Below are positions 1 to 5,449 of a stretch of DNA of 9,236 nucleotides, one piece after another; position 1 is the first letter of the stretch, and each line of letters opens with the position of its first letter. The notes under the pieces are model-generated. The model was given only the letters and a program-made list of their open reading frames with translations, searched no databases and was not told the origin of the DNA. The position numbers were made by a program, and so were the translations under genes. Origin of the DNA: Candidatus Uhrbacteria bacterium (lineage in GTDB: Bacteria > Patescibacteriota > Patescibacteriia > UBA9934 > UBA10169); assembly GCA_003505155.1 (NCBI GenBank), contig DNYJ01000038.1, forward strand, positions 58,722-67,957, read 5' to 3'.

Positions 1-44
1 TCGTAAAGCAGAGGTCGGCGGTTCAAATCCGCCCATCGGCTCCA
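1..44 (+). tRNA. tRNA-Thr(CGT), 3' part, cut by the left edge
   Basis: The first base is T33. The anticodon CGT is at 2-4, followed by AA and the 3' strand of the anticodon stem (AGCAG, 7-11). A short variable region leads to a perfect T-arm, with GGCGG and CCGCC closing the loop TTCAAAT. The 3' acceptor strand CATCGGC, discriminator T41 and a genome-encoded CCA (42-44) finish the molecule. The acceptor implies a 5' end of GCCGATG, which resembles bacterial threonine tRNAs. The anticodon reads ACG. The 5' half lies outside the window, so the D-arm cannot be checked. Confidence 0.9.
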
Positions 45-45
45 G

Positions 46-79
46 AAAAAACAATCGGAATGATCCGGTTGTTTTTCTT
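46..79. terminator. Bidirectional intrinsic terminator between tRNA-Thr and the ppiC operon
   Basis: A 13-bp stem (47-59 with 64-76, one T-G wobble at 55/68) closes the 4-nt loop ATGA. The outer stem is A-rich on the left and T-rich on the right, so a T-run follows the hairpin on either strand (TTTTTCTTT on plus, TTTTTT on minus). It starts two bases after the tRNA CCA and lies 8 bases beyond the stop codon of the convergent PpiC gene. It can therefore end both transcripts. Confidence 0.85.
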
Positions 80-84
80 TGATT

Positions 85-972
85 TTATAACCGCACCCAG
101 ACCTTCATATTTGACTCCTCGGCAAAATCCCGTACGACCTCGGAGAGGGAGACTTTGTTGATGATAAGGACGGAGAGGTTGACGCGAAGCGGGCGGTCAA
201 GCTCTTTGCCTTCTTCTTCACTCCCTTCCTCCCGCTCATCAACCCGAAGAATCACGAACCTGTCACGTTCTTCCAACACCGGACTCGTCTCTCCCGCGTC
301 GAGATGAAGCGCGGCACCCCGCCAGGCTTCGGGCATTTCCGTTTCCGTCATCCAACCAACGTCGCCGTTAAACACGCTGGTGGCATCCTCGCTGTATTCA
401 AGCACCAGCCCGTCGAACGCGGCTCCGCCCTCGAGCTTTCCAAACGCCTCATCCATACGCACCCGTTTCTCCAACTGCCGTTCCCGATCCTTGAAGATCG
501 CCTCCTCCAAAGAACGGGCTTCGACGAATGGACGCACCACATGGCGCTCAAACTGCCGCAGATTCCATCCGTACATCTCCTTAACCTTGCTGGCAAACGC
601 TTCCCGACTGCCAGATTGATCTTGCACGGCACGCAGGGCTTCCAATCGATCTTCCTCGGAAGCGAACACGCCGCGCTCGGCCATCAGTTGGCGAATGAGC
701 TGTTCGCGCAAGAGCGATTCAAACATCCGTTCTTCAAGATCCTCTCCGATCTCTTTTCCTTCCGAAGCGTAAAACGTTTTCAATCCTTCATAACGCTGAA
801 AAGCCGTGCGGTACATGACCCATCTGCCGTTGACCGACGCCGCTGGAAACGGCAAAAACGCAGAGACGCGAGCGGCATTCCCCTTCCCAAACATCTGTGT
901 GTAAGCCATGAGCGTTAAAAGAATGCCAGCCGTAAGAAGCGTCAAAACCGCCTTCGAAGTTTTCTGACTCAT
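85..972 (-). CDS. Membrane-anchored SurA/PpiC-like (parvulin-type) peptidyl-prolyl isomerase or chaperone
   Basis: A 295-residue protein with a basic N-terminus and one hydrophobic segment (about residues 8-27), most likely an uncleaved anchor that places the rest outside the membrane. Residues 45-160 are helical and charged, like the chaperone region of SurA/PrsA proteins. Residues 175-247 resemble a parvulin core: an AF-x-x-L-x-x-EYSED segment, then GDVGWM, then a hydrophobic block ending in FVILRVDER. The tail (262-295, LRVNLSVLIIN) recalls the closing strand and helix of CPR homologues. The usual HILVK-type opening strand is not obvious in its normal place, so isomerase activity is uncertain and a chaperone role is as likely. 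Its ATG overlaps the ftsB stop by 4 nt (ATGA), so the two are probably translationally coupled. It is the last gene before the terminator. Confidence 0.75.
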   Translation of the reverse strand: MSQKTSKAVLTLLTAGILLTLMAYTQMFGKGNAARVSAFLPFPAASVNGRWVMYRTAFQRYEGLKTFYASEGKEIGEDLEERMFESLLREQLIRQLMAERGVFASEEDRLEALRAVQDQSGSREAFASKVKEMYGWNLRQFERHVVRPFVEARSLEEAIFKDRERQLEKRVRMDEAFGKLEGGAAFDGLVLEYSEDATSVFNGDVGWMTETEMPEAWRGAALHLDAGETSPVLEERDRFVILRVDEREEGSEEEGKELDRPLRVNLSVLIINKVSLSEVVRDFAEESNMKVWVRL

Positions 973-1418
973 AAGCGAGGTCGTTCAAGAAGCTTCAGTC
1001 GGTCGAAGGTTTTCGTATCGAAGAAATAGGCCTGCCACCTGCGAATGGCCCTATTTGGCAGATGCTCGAGAATCACACTTGAAACTTTCTCTCCACCAAT
1101 GTCGACATCGCTCGCGGGCGTGTCGGAAACGACGACAACCCGCTCGCCGGGCTTGACGAGGCCGAGACGAAGACGCGCCTCGCGCTCAAGAAACGACTCT
1201 GACTCAAGCTCCGCATTGATACGCGCAATCTCCACATTGCGCTCCTCGATCTCGCGGGCTTGAATTTCCAGCTCGGCGATGGTGGCTTGGATGTTGGCGT
1301 TGCGCAGATATTCTCGACCGAAGGAAAACACCAGAAAAACAAAGAGCGCCAGATTGAACACGAGAAACAATCGGTGGTGAAATACATACGACAGGAGATG
1401 CTCTTCGCGGCGTTTCAT
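969..1418 (-). CDS. FtsB/DivIC-family septum formation initiator
   Basis: A 149-residue bitopic membrane protein: a short basic cytoplasmic N-terminus, one transmembrane helix (about 16-34), then a heptad-rich coiled coil (about 39-75). The conserved segment LEREARLRLGLVKPGE (77-92) with the following VVVV is the hallmark of the DivIC/FtsB family. These proteins pair with FtsL-type partners in the divisome and link septal peptidoglycan synthesis to constriction. Residues 101-149 form an extra tail with an aromatic patch (RWQAYFF), a form I associate with CPR members. It lies 12 nt after the MurE-like gene and overlaps the next gene by 4 nt, so it is the middle gene of a three-gene operon. No clear Shine-Dalgarno sequence precedes the ATG. 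The family call is firm, the choice between FtsB and DivIC is not. Confidence 0.82.
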   Translation of the reverse strand: MKRREEHLLSYVFHHRLFLVFNLALFVFLVFSFGREYLRNANIQATIAELEIQAREIEERNVEIARINAELESESFLEREARLRLGLVKPGERVVVVSDTPASDVDIGGEKVSSVILEHLPNRAIRRWQAYFFDTKTFDRLKLLERPRL

Positions 1419-1430
1419 AGCCTAAGTGTA

Positions 1431-2666
1431 TCACAGACGACGGAGAGCTTTGCGCACTTCCTCACGATCGTCCCAAGGAGCCAGCTTGCCGCCCGCCACA
1501 GCTATCGCCTGCTCGGAGCCTTTGCCGGTTACGAGCACGAGATCGCCTGTGCGAGCCTCGCGGATCGCCGAGCGGATCGCCTCGCCTCGGTCGAGCATGA
1601 GACGAATCTCTGCCCGCTTCTCGCTTGGCACGCGCTTCGCTCCCGCCGCGACCTCGTCCATGATCGCTTGCGGATCCTCGTCGTATGGATCTTCATTCGT
1701 TACGATCATGACATCAGCCCGTTCAGCCACCAACGCGCCAATCTTCGCCCGGCGAGCTTTATCGCGCCCACCTCCCGCGGAGCCTGTCAGATGGATGATG
1801 CGCTTGTGCTTGAGAGACTCAACCGTATCGTAGAGTTTCGTAAGCGCACCCGGCTCGAAGGCGTAGTCAACGATCACCGTGAAGTGTTGCCCTTCGTCAA
1901 TCATCTCGAGACGCCCGGGAACGCCGGGTACGACGCAGATCGCTTGTTCGAGTTTATGCGGATCAAAGCCGAGCGAGACGCCGACGGCTAGCGCAAGTTG
2001 AGCGTTGGACTGGTTGTGGACGCCAAGCATCTTGAGAGCAAGCATCTGCTTGGACGGAAAGACCCCGACGACCTCATCAACGGCAAAAGAGCTGAAAGCG
2101 AGCGCCTGCGCATCTTCCGCATTGACGACGATAATCTTCTCGACGCGTTCGCCATCAACCACTTTATGCGGATCACACGCAAGCTTTGCAAAGAGCTTCA
2201 GCTTTGCCGCTTTGTAAGCATCAAAACTTCCGTGCGACTCGATGTGTTCCGGATAGAGATTCGTGAAAACGCACACGTCGTAATGAATCCCAGCATGACG
2301 ATGCTGGACGATGCCTTCACTCGTCGTCTCCACGATCGCGTACGTGCATCCCGCATCCACCATATTGCGCAGAAGTTTTTGGAGCTGGAACCGACCGACC
2401 ATCGTCATCTTTTTGTCATTGAGCTTCTCCTTCTCTCCAACCTTGAAAAGAATCGTCGAAGCCATCCCGACGCGAGCTCCGCAAGCCTCGAGCGCGCGAG
2501 CGAGAAGATAGCACGTTGTGGACTTTCCGCTTGTGCCCGTCACGCCGATGACGATCATCTTCTCCGACGGCTGGCGATAGAGGAATGCAGAAAAAACAGC
2601 AAGCGCGTAGTGATACGCGCCGATAGCAGCTTTGGGCAACAACGCCTTGAGGATTCTCTTTAACAT
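1431..2666 (-). CDS. MurE-like Mur ligase (UDP-MurNAc-dipeptide amino acid ligase), short form without the N-terminal domain
   Basis: 411 residues from the chosen start. It has the Mur ligase central and C-terminal domains: P-loop GVTGTSGKST (41-50), ETTSEG (113-118) with the catalytic Glu, PEHIESHGS (139-147), a probable carbamylated Lys near 155, HNQSNA (217-222), GVPGRLE (248-254), VDYAFEPGAL (266-275) and GKGSE (381-385). All the invariant Mur residues I could place are present. The UDP-MurNAc-binding N-terminal domain of standard MurE is absent. In its place are about 35 residues with a hydrophobic stretch (GAYHYALAVFSAFLY). The third-residue motif reads NEDPYDEDP instead of DNPR (meso-DAP enzymes), so the added amino acid cannot be named. 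The ATG at 2666 is preferred over the one at 2672 because it sits at the predicted transcription start. First gene of the operon with ftsB and the PpiC gene. Confidence 0.83.
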   Translation of the reverse strand: MLKRILKALLPKAAIGAYHYALAVFSAFLYRQPSEKMIVIGVTGTSGKSTTCYLLARALEACGARVGMASTILFKVGEKEKLNDKKMTMVGRFQLQKLLRNMVDAGCTYAIVETTSEGIVQHRHAGIHYDVCVFTNLYPEHIESHGSFDAYKAAKLKLFAKLACDPHKVVDGERVEKIIVVNAEDAQALAFSSFAVDEVVGVFPSKQMLALKMLGVHNQSNAQLALAVGVSLGFDPHKLEQAICVVPGVPGRLEMIDEGQHFTVIVDYAFEPGALTKLYDTVESLKHKRIIHLTGSAGGGRDKARRAKIGALVAERADVMIVTNEDPYDEDPQAIMDEVAAGAKRVPSEKRAEIRLMLDRGEAIRSAIREARTGDLVLVTGKGSEQAIAVAGGKLAPWDDREEVRKALRRL

Positions 2667-2672
2667 GCCCAT

Positions 2673-2701
2673 ATCATAGCCGTTTCCAACCGCCCTGTCT
2701 A
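2673..2701 (-). promoter_or_regulatory. Sigma70-like promoter of the MurE-like/ftsB/PpiC operon, probably leaderless
   Basis: On the minus strand the -35 box TAGACA (2696-2701) and -10 box TATGAT (2673-2678) each match the consensus at 5 of 6 positions and are separated by exactly 17 nt. The predicted start of transcription, 7 nt past the -10 box, is the A of the ATG at 2666. No Shine-Dalgarno sequence is present, which fits a leaderless mRNA. The upstream direct repeat ends at the base next to the -35 box. Confidence 0.65.
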
Positions 2702-2736
2702 AACTATTCGCCTATTCGCGCGAATTAGCCGAGCTC
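2702..2736. repeat. 35-bp direct repeat, copy 1 (downstream of the Cys-rich gene)
   Basis: This is identical at 34 of 35 positions to 4491-4525, in the same orientation. It contains two tandem CTATTCGC units and a perfect 12-bp palindrome ATTCGCGCGAAT (2714-2725), then TAGCCGAGCTC. It begins 11 nt after the stop codon of the Cys-rich gene and ends at the -35 box of the next promoter. There is no T-run, so it is not a typical terminator. Confidence 0.85.
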
Positions 2737-2747
2737 TATCCCGAGTG

Positions 2748-4487
2748 CTATCCGTGCTGTTCGAGATAGTGGAGATAGCACGTGCGGCAATAGATCGTGC
2801 GGCTGGGATAGTCTTTGTGCTTCGTGGTTATAACCGATGTCTTGCACTTCCCGCAGGTTGTTTCAAAGAAAATCGCCGAGCCTTGTTCCATGATGAGATT
2901 GAGAACACGCTTCACAAAATGCGTTCGCGGCGCGGCGATACGAAGCTTTCGATAGAACCCCAGCTCGGGTTTCACATAGGCAAACCGACGCTTGTACTCG
3001 GGATCATAGATCGGGATCCCCGCCCAGTCATCCCCCATGTCATCGATGCGATCAGGAACGTCGTCCACTGTTTTCATCTCGCCGACATCTCCTATCACAC
3101 CCGACGCTCCTTCCGAGTCCGGTGGATAAATCGTTCCGCCAAGCTTCTCAAGTTCTTCGTTCTTCATCATGTACACCATCGGACCGCCGCCGTCGGGAAG
3201 ATACGTTGGCGCAAATGAGAGTGGTAGCATCTCGCCGTACTCCCCACGATCCAACATCGCGCACTTCACCTCATCAAGCTTGTTCCAATACACCTCCTCC
3301 GAATATTCCTTGTTGAAGATGTAGAACTTCTTGTACCGCAACCCAACGCATCCGAAGCAGTTTTCACAGTTGAAACAGTAACTCGAGTACTCAACATTCT
3401 GGCAGTCCGGCGTGAAATGCGAGAACTTGACCCGCGATGCGTTCACCGGCGTATTCGTGTAGTAACAGGTGTTTGCCGAAACGGGAGCTCCGACGAAAAC
3501 GCAATCGTAAGAGTTGCCGTAACAATAGGTGCAGTAGTGGAGATCGCGGAATGGGCCATCGAGACCGTTGAAAACATAGGAACAATCTGTCGCGTTATTC
3601 ACATGATTGCCGATGACGTTCGTGCACTTCTCGCCAAAGTTGTCCGGCCAGATTGCTTGCTCAACCATAAGATCATGAAAACGACGCCGATAGTCTTCGA
3701 GCTTTGAGGATGAAGAAAGATTCACATCAGCCATACGACGCTCCCACTCTTCCTTTGAGAGCTGTTCGTTGAACCAAAGGTATTTGCGATTGCGTTTATT
3801 CGTGGCCCCGAAGCAGAATTCGCAGTTGTGGCAGTCGAAAAGAAAGCTTGATGTGATACAGTCCCGACTCTCAAGGATGAAGTTGCTCTTGTAGATGCGG
3901 TGCGACTGGACAACGTGATACGACTCTTTCACCTGTGTGGACATGGAAACTTCGGCCACGTCCTCAATGTCGAGCGCGTCGGCGCTGTAGAAAGCATTGC
4001 GCGAACGACAGGCCATGACAAAATAACTATTGACGTCGCCAAGCGAGGCAAGCGAGATGGAGTTGATAGGCTCTTTCAAAAATTTCGTTCCCGGAAACGG
4101 AATTTCCTTTTGCAGGCTCAAGATCATATCGAGACCTGGAACTTCAAGATCAATGTCGCGCGTCACGCTCGAGTAGTCATTTCCGAACCATTCCGGATCC
4201 GGAAGCGCTTTGAACCCAGAAGCAGGATGAACGACAGTGATAAATTTCTTTCCTGTTTCGGGATGCGTCTGATACCAAAACTGGTACATAACAAAAAACC
4301 CGCAGATATTTTTCATCCGCGTCAAAGGAGATCGCTTCGACGGAGGGACGTTGAATTTTTTGTACCATCCAATCTCCTCCTCATCCATCACCCACTTTTC
4401 TCCCGTGAGTTCACAAACCCGCTCGCCGGGTTGGGTCGCGTTGAGAATGGATTTTACCTTCGCGTCGTAATTTGGTGTTTTGGGCAT
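2748..4487 (-). CDS. Large Cys-rich, probably zinc-binding protein of a CPR-type family; function unknown
   Basis: 579 residues. The N-terminus has CELTGEKW (25-32), then E-x-x-WYKKFNVPPS (40-50), the layout I remember for a widespread uncharacterised CPR family, sometimes mislabelled CaiB/BaiF; the N-terminal zinc finger here has lost most of its cysteines. A long middle region (about 140-390) is rich in Cys, Asn, Tyr and Phe. It contains two related blocks: CHNCEFCFG (219-227) followed by KYLWFNEQLSKEE, and CFNCENCFGC (371-380) followed by FYIFNKEYSEE. Between them lie YCTYCYG (318-324) and further Cys/Tyr clusters. Near the C-terminus, CGKC (545-548) and CRTC (567-570) make a four-Cys zinc ribbon. 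No signal peptide or membrane helix is seen. The start at 4487 is chosen because the frame upstream runs through the flanking repeat into the YbaK-like gene. No catalytic motif is recognised. Two 35-bp direct repeats bracket the gene. Confidence 0.8.
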   Translation of the reverse strand: MPKTPNYDAKVKSILNATQPGERVCELTGEKWVMDEEEIGWYKKFNVPPSKRSPLTRMKNICGFFVMYQFWYQTHPETGKKFITVVHPASGFKALPDPEWFGNDYSSVTRDIDLEVPGLDMILSLQKEIPFPGTKFLKEPINSISLASLGDVNSYFVMACRSRNAFYSADALDIEDVAEVSMSTQVKESYHVVQSHRIYKSNFILESRDCITSSFLFDCHNCEFCFGATNKRNRKYLWFNEQLSKEEWERRMADVNLSSSSKLEDYRRRFHDLMVEQAIWPDNFGEKCTNVIGNHVNNATDCSYVFNGLDGPFRDLHYCTYCYGNSYDCVFVGAPVSANTCYYTNTPVNASRVKFSHFTPDCQNVEYSSYCFNCENCFGCVGLRYKKFYIFNKEYSEEVYWNKLDEVKCAMLDRGEYGEMLPLSFAPTYLPDGGGPMVYMMKNEELEKLGGTIYPPDSEGASGVIGDVGEMKTVDDVPDRIDDMGDDWAGIPIYDPEYKRRFAYVKPELGFYRKLRIAAPRTHFVKRVLNLIMEQGSAIFFETTCGKCKTSVITTKHKDYPSRTIYCRTCYLHYLEQHG

Positions 4488-4490
4488 AGG

Positions 4491-4525
4491 AACTATTCGC
4501 TTATTCGCGCGAATTAGCCGAGCTC
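4491..4525. repeat. 35-bp direct repeat, copy 2 (just upstream of the Cys-rich gene)
   Basis: This is the second copy of the repeat at 2702-2736. The only difference is T4501 in place of C2712. The palindrome ATTCGCGCGAAT is at 4503-4514. It ends 3 nt before the start codon of the Cys-rich gene and begins about 14 nt after the stop of the YbaK-like gene. It fills most of that 52-nt gap, so it would lie in the 5' leader or promoter of the Cys-rich gene. Confidence 0.85.
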
Positions 4526-4539
4526 GCATCTTGACCCAG

Positions 4540-5097
4540 CTAACCCGATGACGTTCGCTCTTTTGCCAACCCCTCCACAACCTGCACATTCAGCAGAGAC
4601 GCAAGGAAGGAACCGGGGAGGGCGAGTTTTGATGTTCGCAGGCCACTGCCAAGAATAATGTGGGGGGTATCAACAACTCGCTTGTCGACCAGAATCACCC
4701 AGTCTTGTGGAAGACCGACCGGTGTGATGGCGCCGTATTCCATCCCCGTGATGGAGACAGCCTGCTCCATCGGAGCAAATGAAACATGTCGAGCATCAAG
4801 CGTGCGACGCACCAGTCCGTTCACATCCGCTTGCGTGTGAGCCAAGACGACGCACGCCGCAAACCATGTGCGATCCCCGCGCTTCGCCTCCAACACAATA
4901 CAGTTCGCCGCCTGATCCGGACGCGTCCCATATCGTTCGCAAAACGCCGTTGTGTCGGATACCTCCGGATCGATTTGTGTCACGCCCACGTTATCTGCAC
5001 CCACAAGCCGAGCCAACATCTTCGCCACAGGATCCGCAAGAAGATCCGTACGATCGCCCCATGGCTTGATTTCAAGATCTCCAAGTCCCATTTCCAT
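4540..5097 (-). CDS. YbaK/EbsC-family protein (aminoacyl-tRNA deacylase-like)
   Basis: 185 residues, matching the YbaK/ProX fold from about residue 45 to the end: RPDQAANCIVLEAK (59-72), a hydrophobic strand with AACVVL, then DVNGLVRRTL, SFAPMEQAVSITGMEYG (106-122), the glycine-rich ITPVGLP (124-130) and LVDKRVV, then IILGSGLRTSKLALPG (147-162). The family hydrolyses mischarged aminoacyl-tRNAs, for example Cys-tRNA(Pro). The conserved Lys of classic YbaK (context IAKTLVF) is Asn65 here (AANCIVL), as I recall for an actinobacterial-type subfamily, so substrate and even deacylase activity are unproven. The ATG at 5097 is chosen over a TTG at 5106 because a promoter-like pair places the transcription start at it; an ATG at 5091 with GGAG 9 nt upstream is possible. 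It lies downstream of arsR, whose palindromic operator is repeated at its promoter. Confidence 0.82.
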   Translation of the reverse strand: MEMGLGDLEIKPWGDRTDLLADPVAKMLARLVGADNVGVTQIDPEVSDTTAFCERYGTRPDQAANCIVLEAKRGDRTWFAACVVLAHTQADVNGLVRRTLDARHVSFAPMEQAVSITGMEYGAITPVGLPQDWVILVDKRVVDTPHIILGSGLRTSKLALPGSFLASLLNVQVVEGLAKERTSSG

Positions 5098-5105
5098 AGA
5101 CTCCA

Positions 5106-5135
5106 AGTCTACACGATTTCCGATTAAACATTCAA
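5106..5135 (-). promoter_or_regulatory. Candidate promoter of the YbaK-like gene, overlapping the ArsR-type operator
   Basis: On the minus strand TTGAAT (5130-5135) and TAGACT (5106-5111) are 18 nt apart, each matching consensus at 4 of 6 positions. Initiation would fall at or within a few bases of the ATG at 5097, again leaderless. The -35 box lies inside the operator palindrome (5123-5146), the expected geometry for repression. The boxes are only moderate matches. Confidence 0.45.
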
Positions 5136-5146
5136 TTAAATGTTTT
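5123..5146. promoter_or_regulatory. Operator-like palindrome, copy 1 (between arsR and the YbaK-like gene)
   Basis: This 24-bp block matches 5383-5406 at 21 of 24 positions in the same orientation. On the minus strand its core is AAACATT, six spacer bases, AATGTTT: a perfect 7-bp inverted repeat of the size bound by ArsR dimers. It overlaps the stop codon of the ArsR gene and the -35 region of the YbaK-like gene. Confidence 0.7.
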
Positions 5147-5366
5147 TTACCCCTGATGACGAAAGAGTGAATTTTCCATCTCGTCGTTGTTTAATCAGAC
5201 CGACCCGAAGGAGCTTCTTCAGATGAAAGCTCGCCGCCGGCTCTGAAATCCCGATCTCATCGGCAAGATCGCAGACAGCAAGTTGACCACGTTCGTGAAT
5301 AGAGATGTACATTCGTACCCGACGCTCGTTGCCAAGAGCCCGGCAGAGATCAATGAATGAGTTCAT
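5136..5366 (-). CDS. Small ArsR-type winged-helix transcriptional repressor
   Basis: 76 residues from ATG 5366. Residues 4-24 give the opening helix with the ArsR signature ALGNERRVRMYISI. The helix-turn-helix spans about 28-54: QLAVCDLADEIG, then the recognition helix SEPAASFHLKKL. A short wing follows (GLIKQRRDGKFTLSS). It is shorter than most ArsR proteins (90-120 residues) and lacks a long C-terminal helix. The metal box ELCVCDL of ArsR is reduced to QLAVCDL, and the whole protein has only Cys8 and Cys32, so classic metal sensing is not supported. The ATG at 5396 is in frame, but it lies inside the operator and adds ten residues unlike the family. Operator-like palindromes lie just upstream (5383-5406) and across its stop codon (5123-5146), suggesting autoregulation and control of the YbaK-like gene. 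Confidence 0.8.
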   Translation of the reverse strand: MNSFIDLCRALGNERRVRMYISIHERGQLAVCDLADEIGISEPAASFHLKKLLRVGLIKQRRDGKFTLSSSGVKNI

Positions 5367-5382
5367 AAATCTGGATGAAACA

Positions 5383-5406
5383 ATTAAACATTTCATTAAA
5401 CGTTTT
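5383..5406. promoter_or_regulatory. Operator-like palindrome, copy 2 (upstream of arsR)
   Basis: This is 21 of 24 identical to 5123-5146. On the minus strand the core is AAACGTT, six bases, AATGTTT, a 7-bp inverted repeat with one mismatch. It starts 17 bp upstream of the chosen arsR ATG, so a bound repressor would block arsR expression. TTTAAT elements within it could serve as -10 boxes, but no good -35 is seen nearby. Confidence 0.65.
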
Positions 5407-5449
5407 GGTGTCGTGAAAGGCTCGTTGAAACAAAAACGACTCCGCCACG

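Noticed and set aside
969..1433. UGA recoded as Gly, as in Gracilibacteria and Absconditabacteria
   Set aside because: UGA ends the MurE-like, FtsB and glycosyltransferase genes at the expected lengths and in ATGA overlaps, and no in-frame UGA is needed inside any gene.
1260..1991. Long plus-strand open frame antisense to the MurE-like and ftsB genes (also 1998-2663, 3900-4517 and 304-918)
   Set aside because: These lie opposite well-supported genes, have no recognisable domain or start signal, and their translations are Arg/Ser/His-rich as expected of antisense frames.
2702..4525. Insertion sequence or integron-type element bounded by the direct repeats
   Set aside because: There is no transposase, integrase or terminal inverted repeat; the only enclosed gene is the Cys-rich protein. 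The repeats are reported without assigning an element type.
4488..4589. In-frame extension of the Cys-rich protein upstream of Met at 4487
   Set aside because: The extra 34 residues are basic and tryptophan-rich, unlike the family. They would be encoded by the 35-bp repeat and by the 3' end of the YbaK-like gene read in another frame.
5098..5106. TTG start at 5106 for the YbaK-like gene
   Set aside because: It overlaps the candidate -10 box and adds only three residues. The ATG at 5097 sits at the predicted transcription start.
5367..5396. ATG at 5396 as the arsR start
   Set aside because: It lies inside the operator palindrome, and the ten extra residues do not resemble the start of ArsR-family proteins, whose first helix begins at FIDLCRALG.
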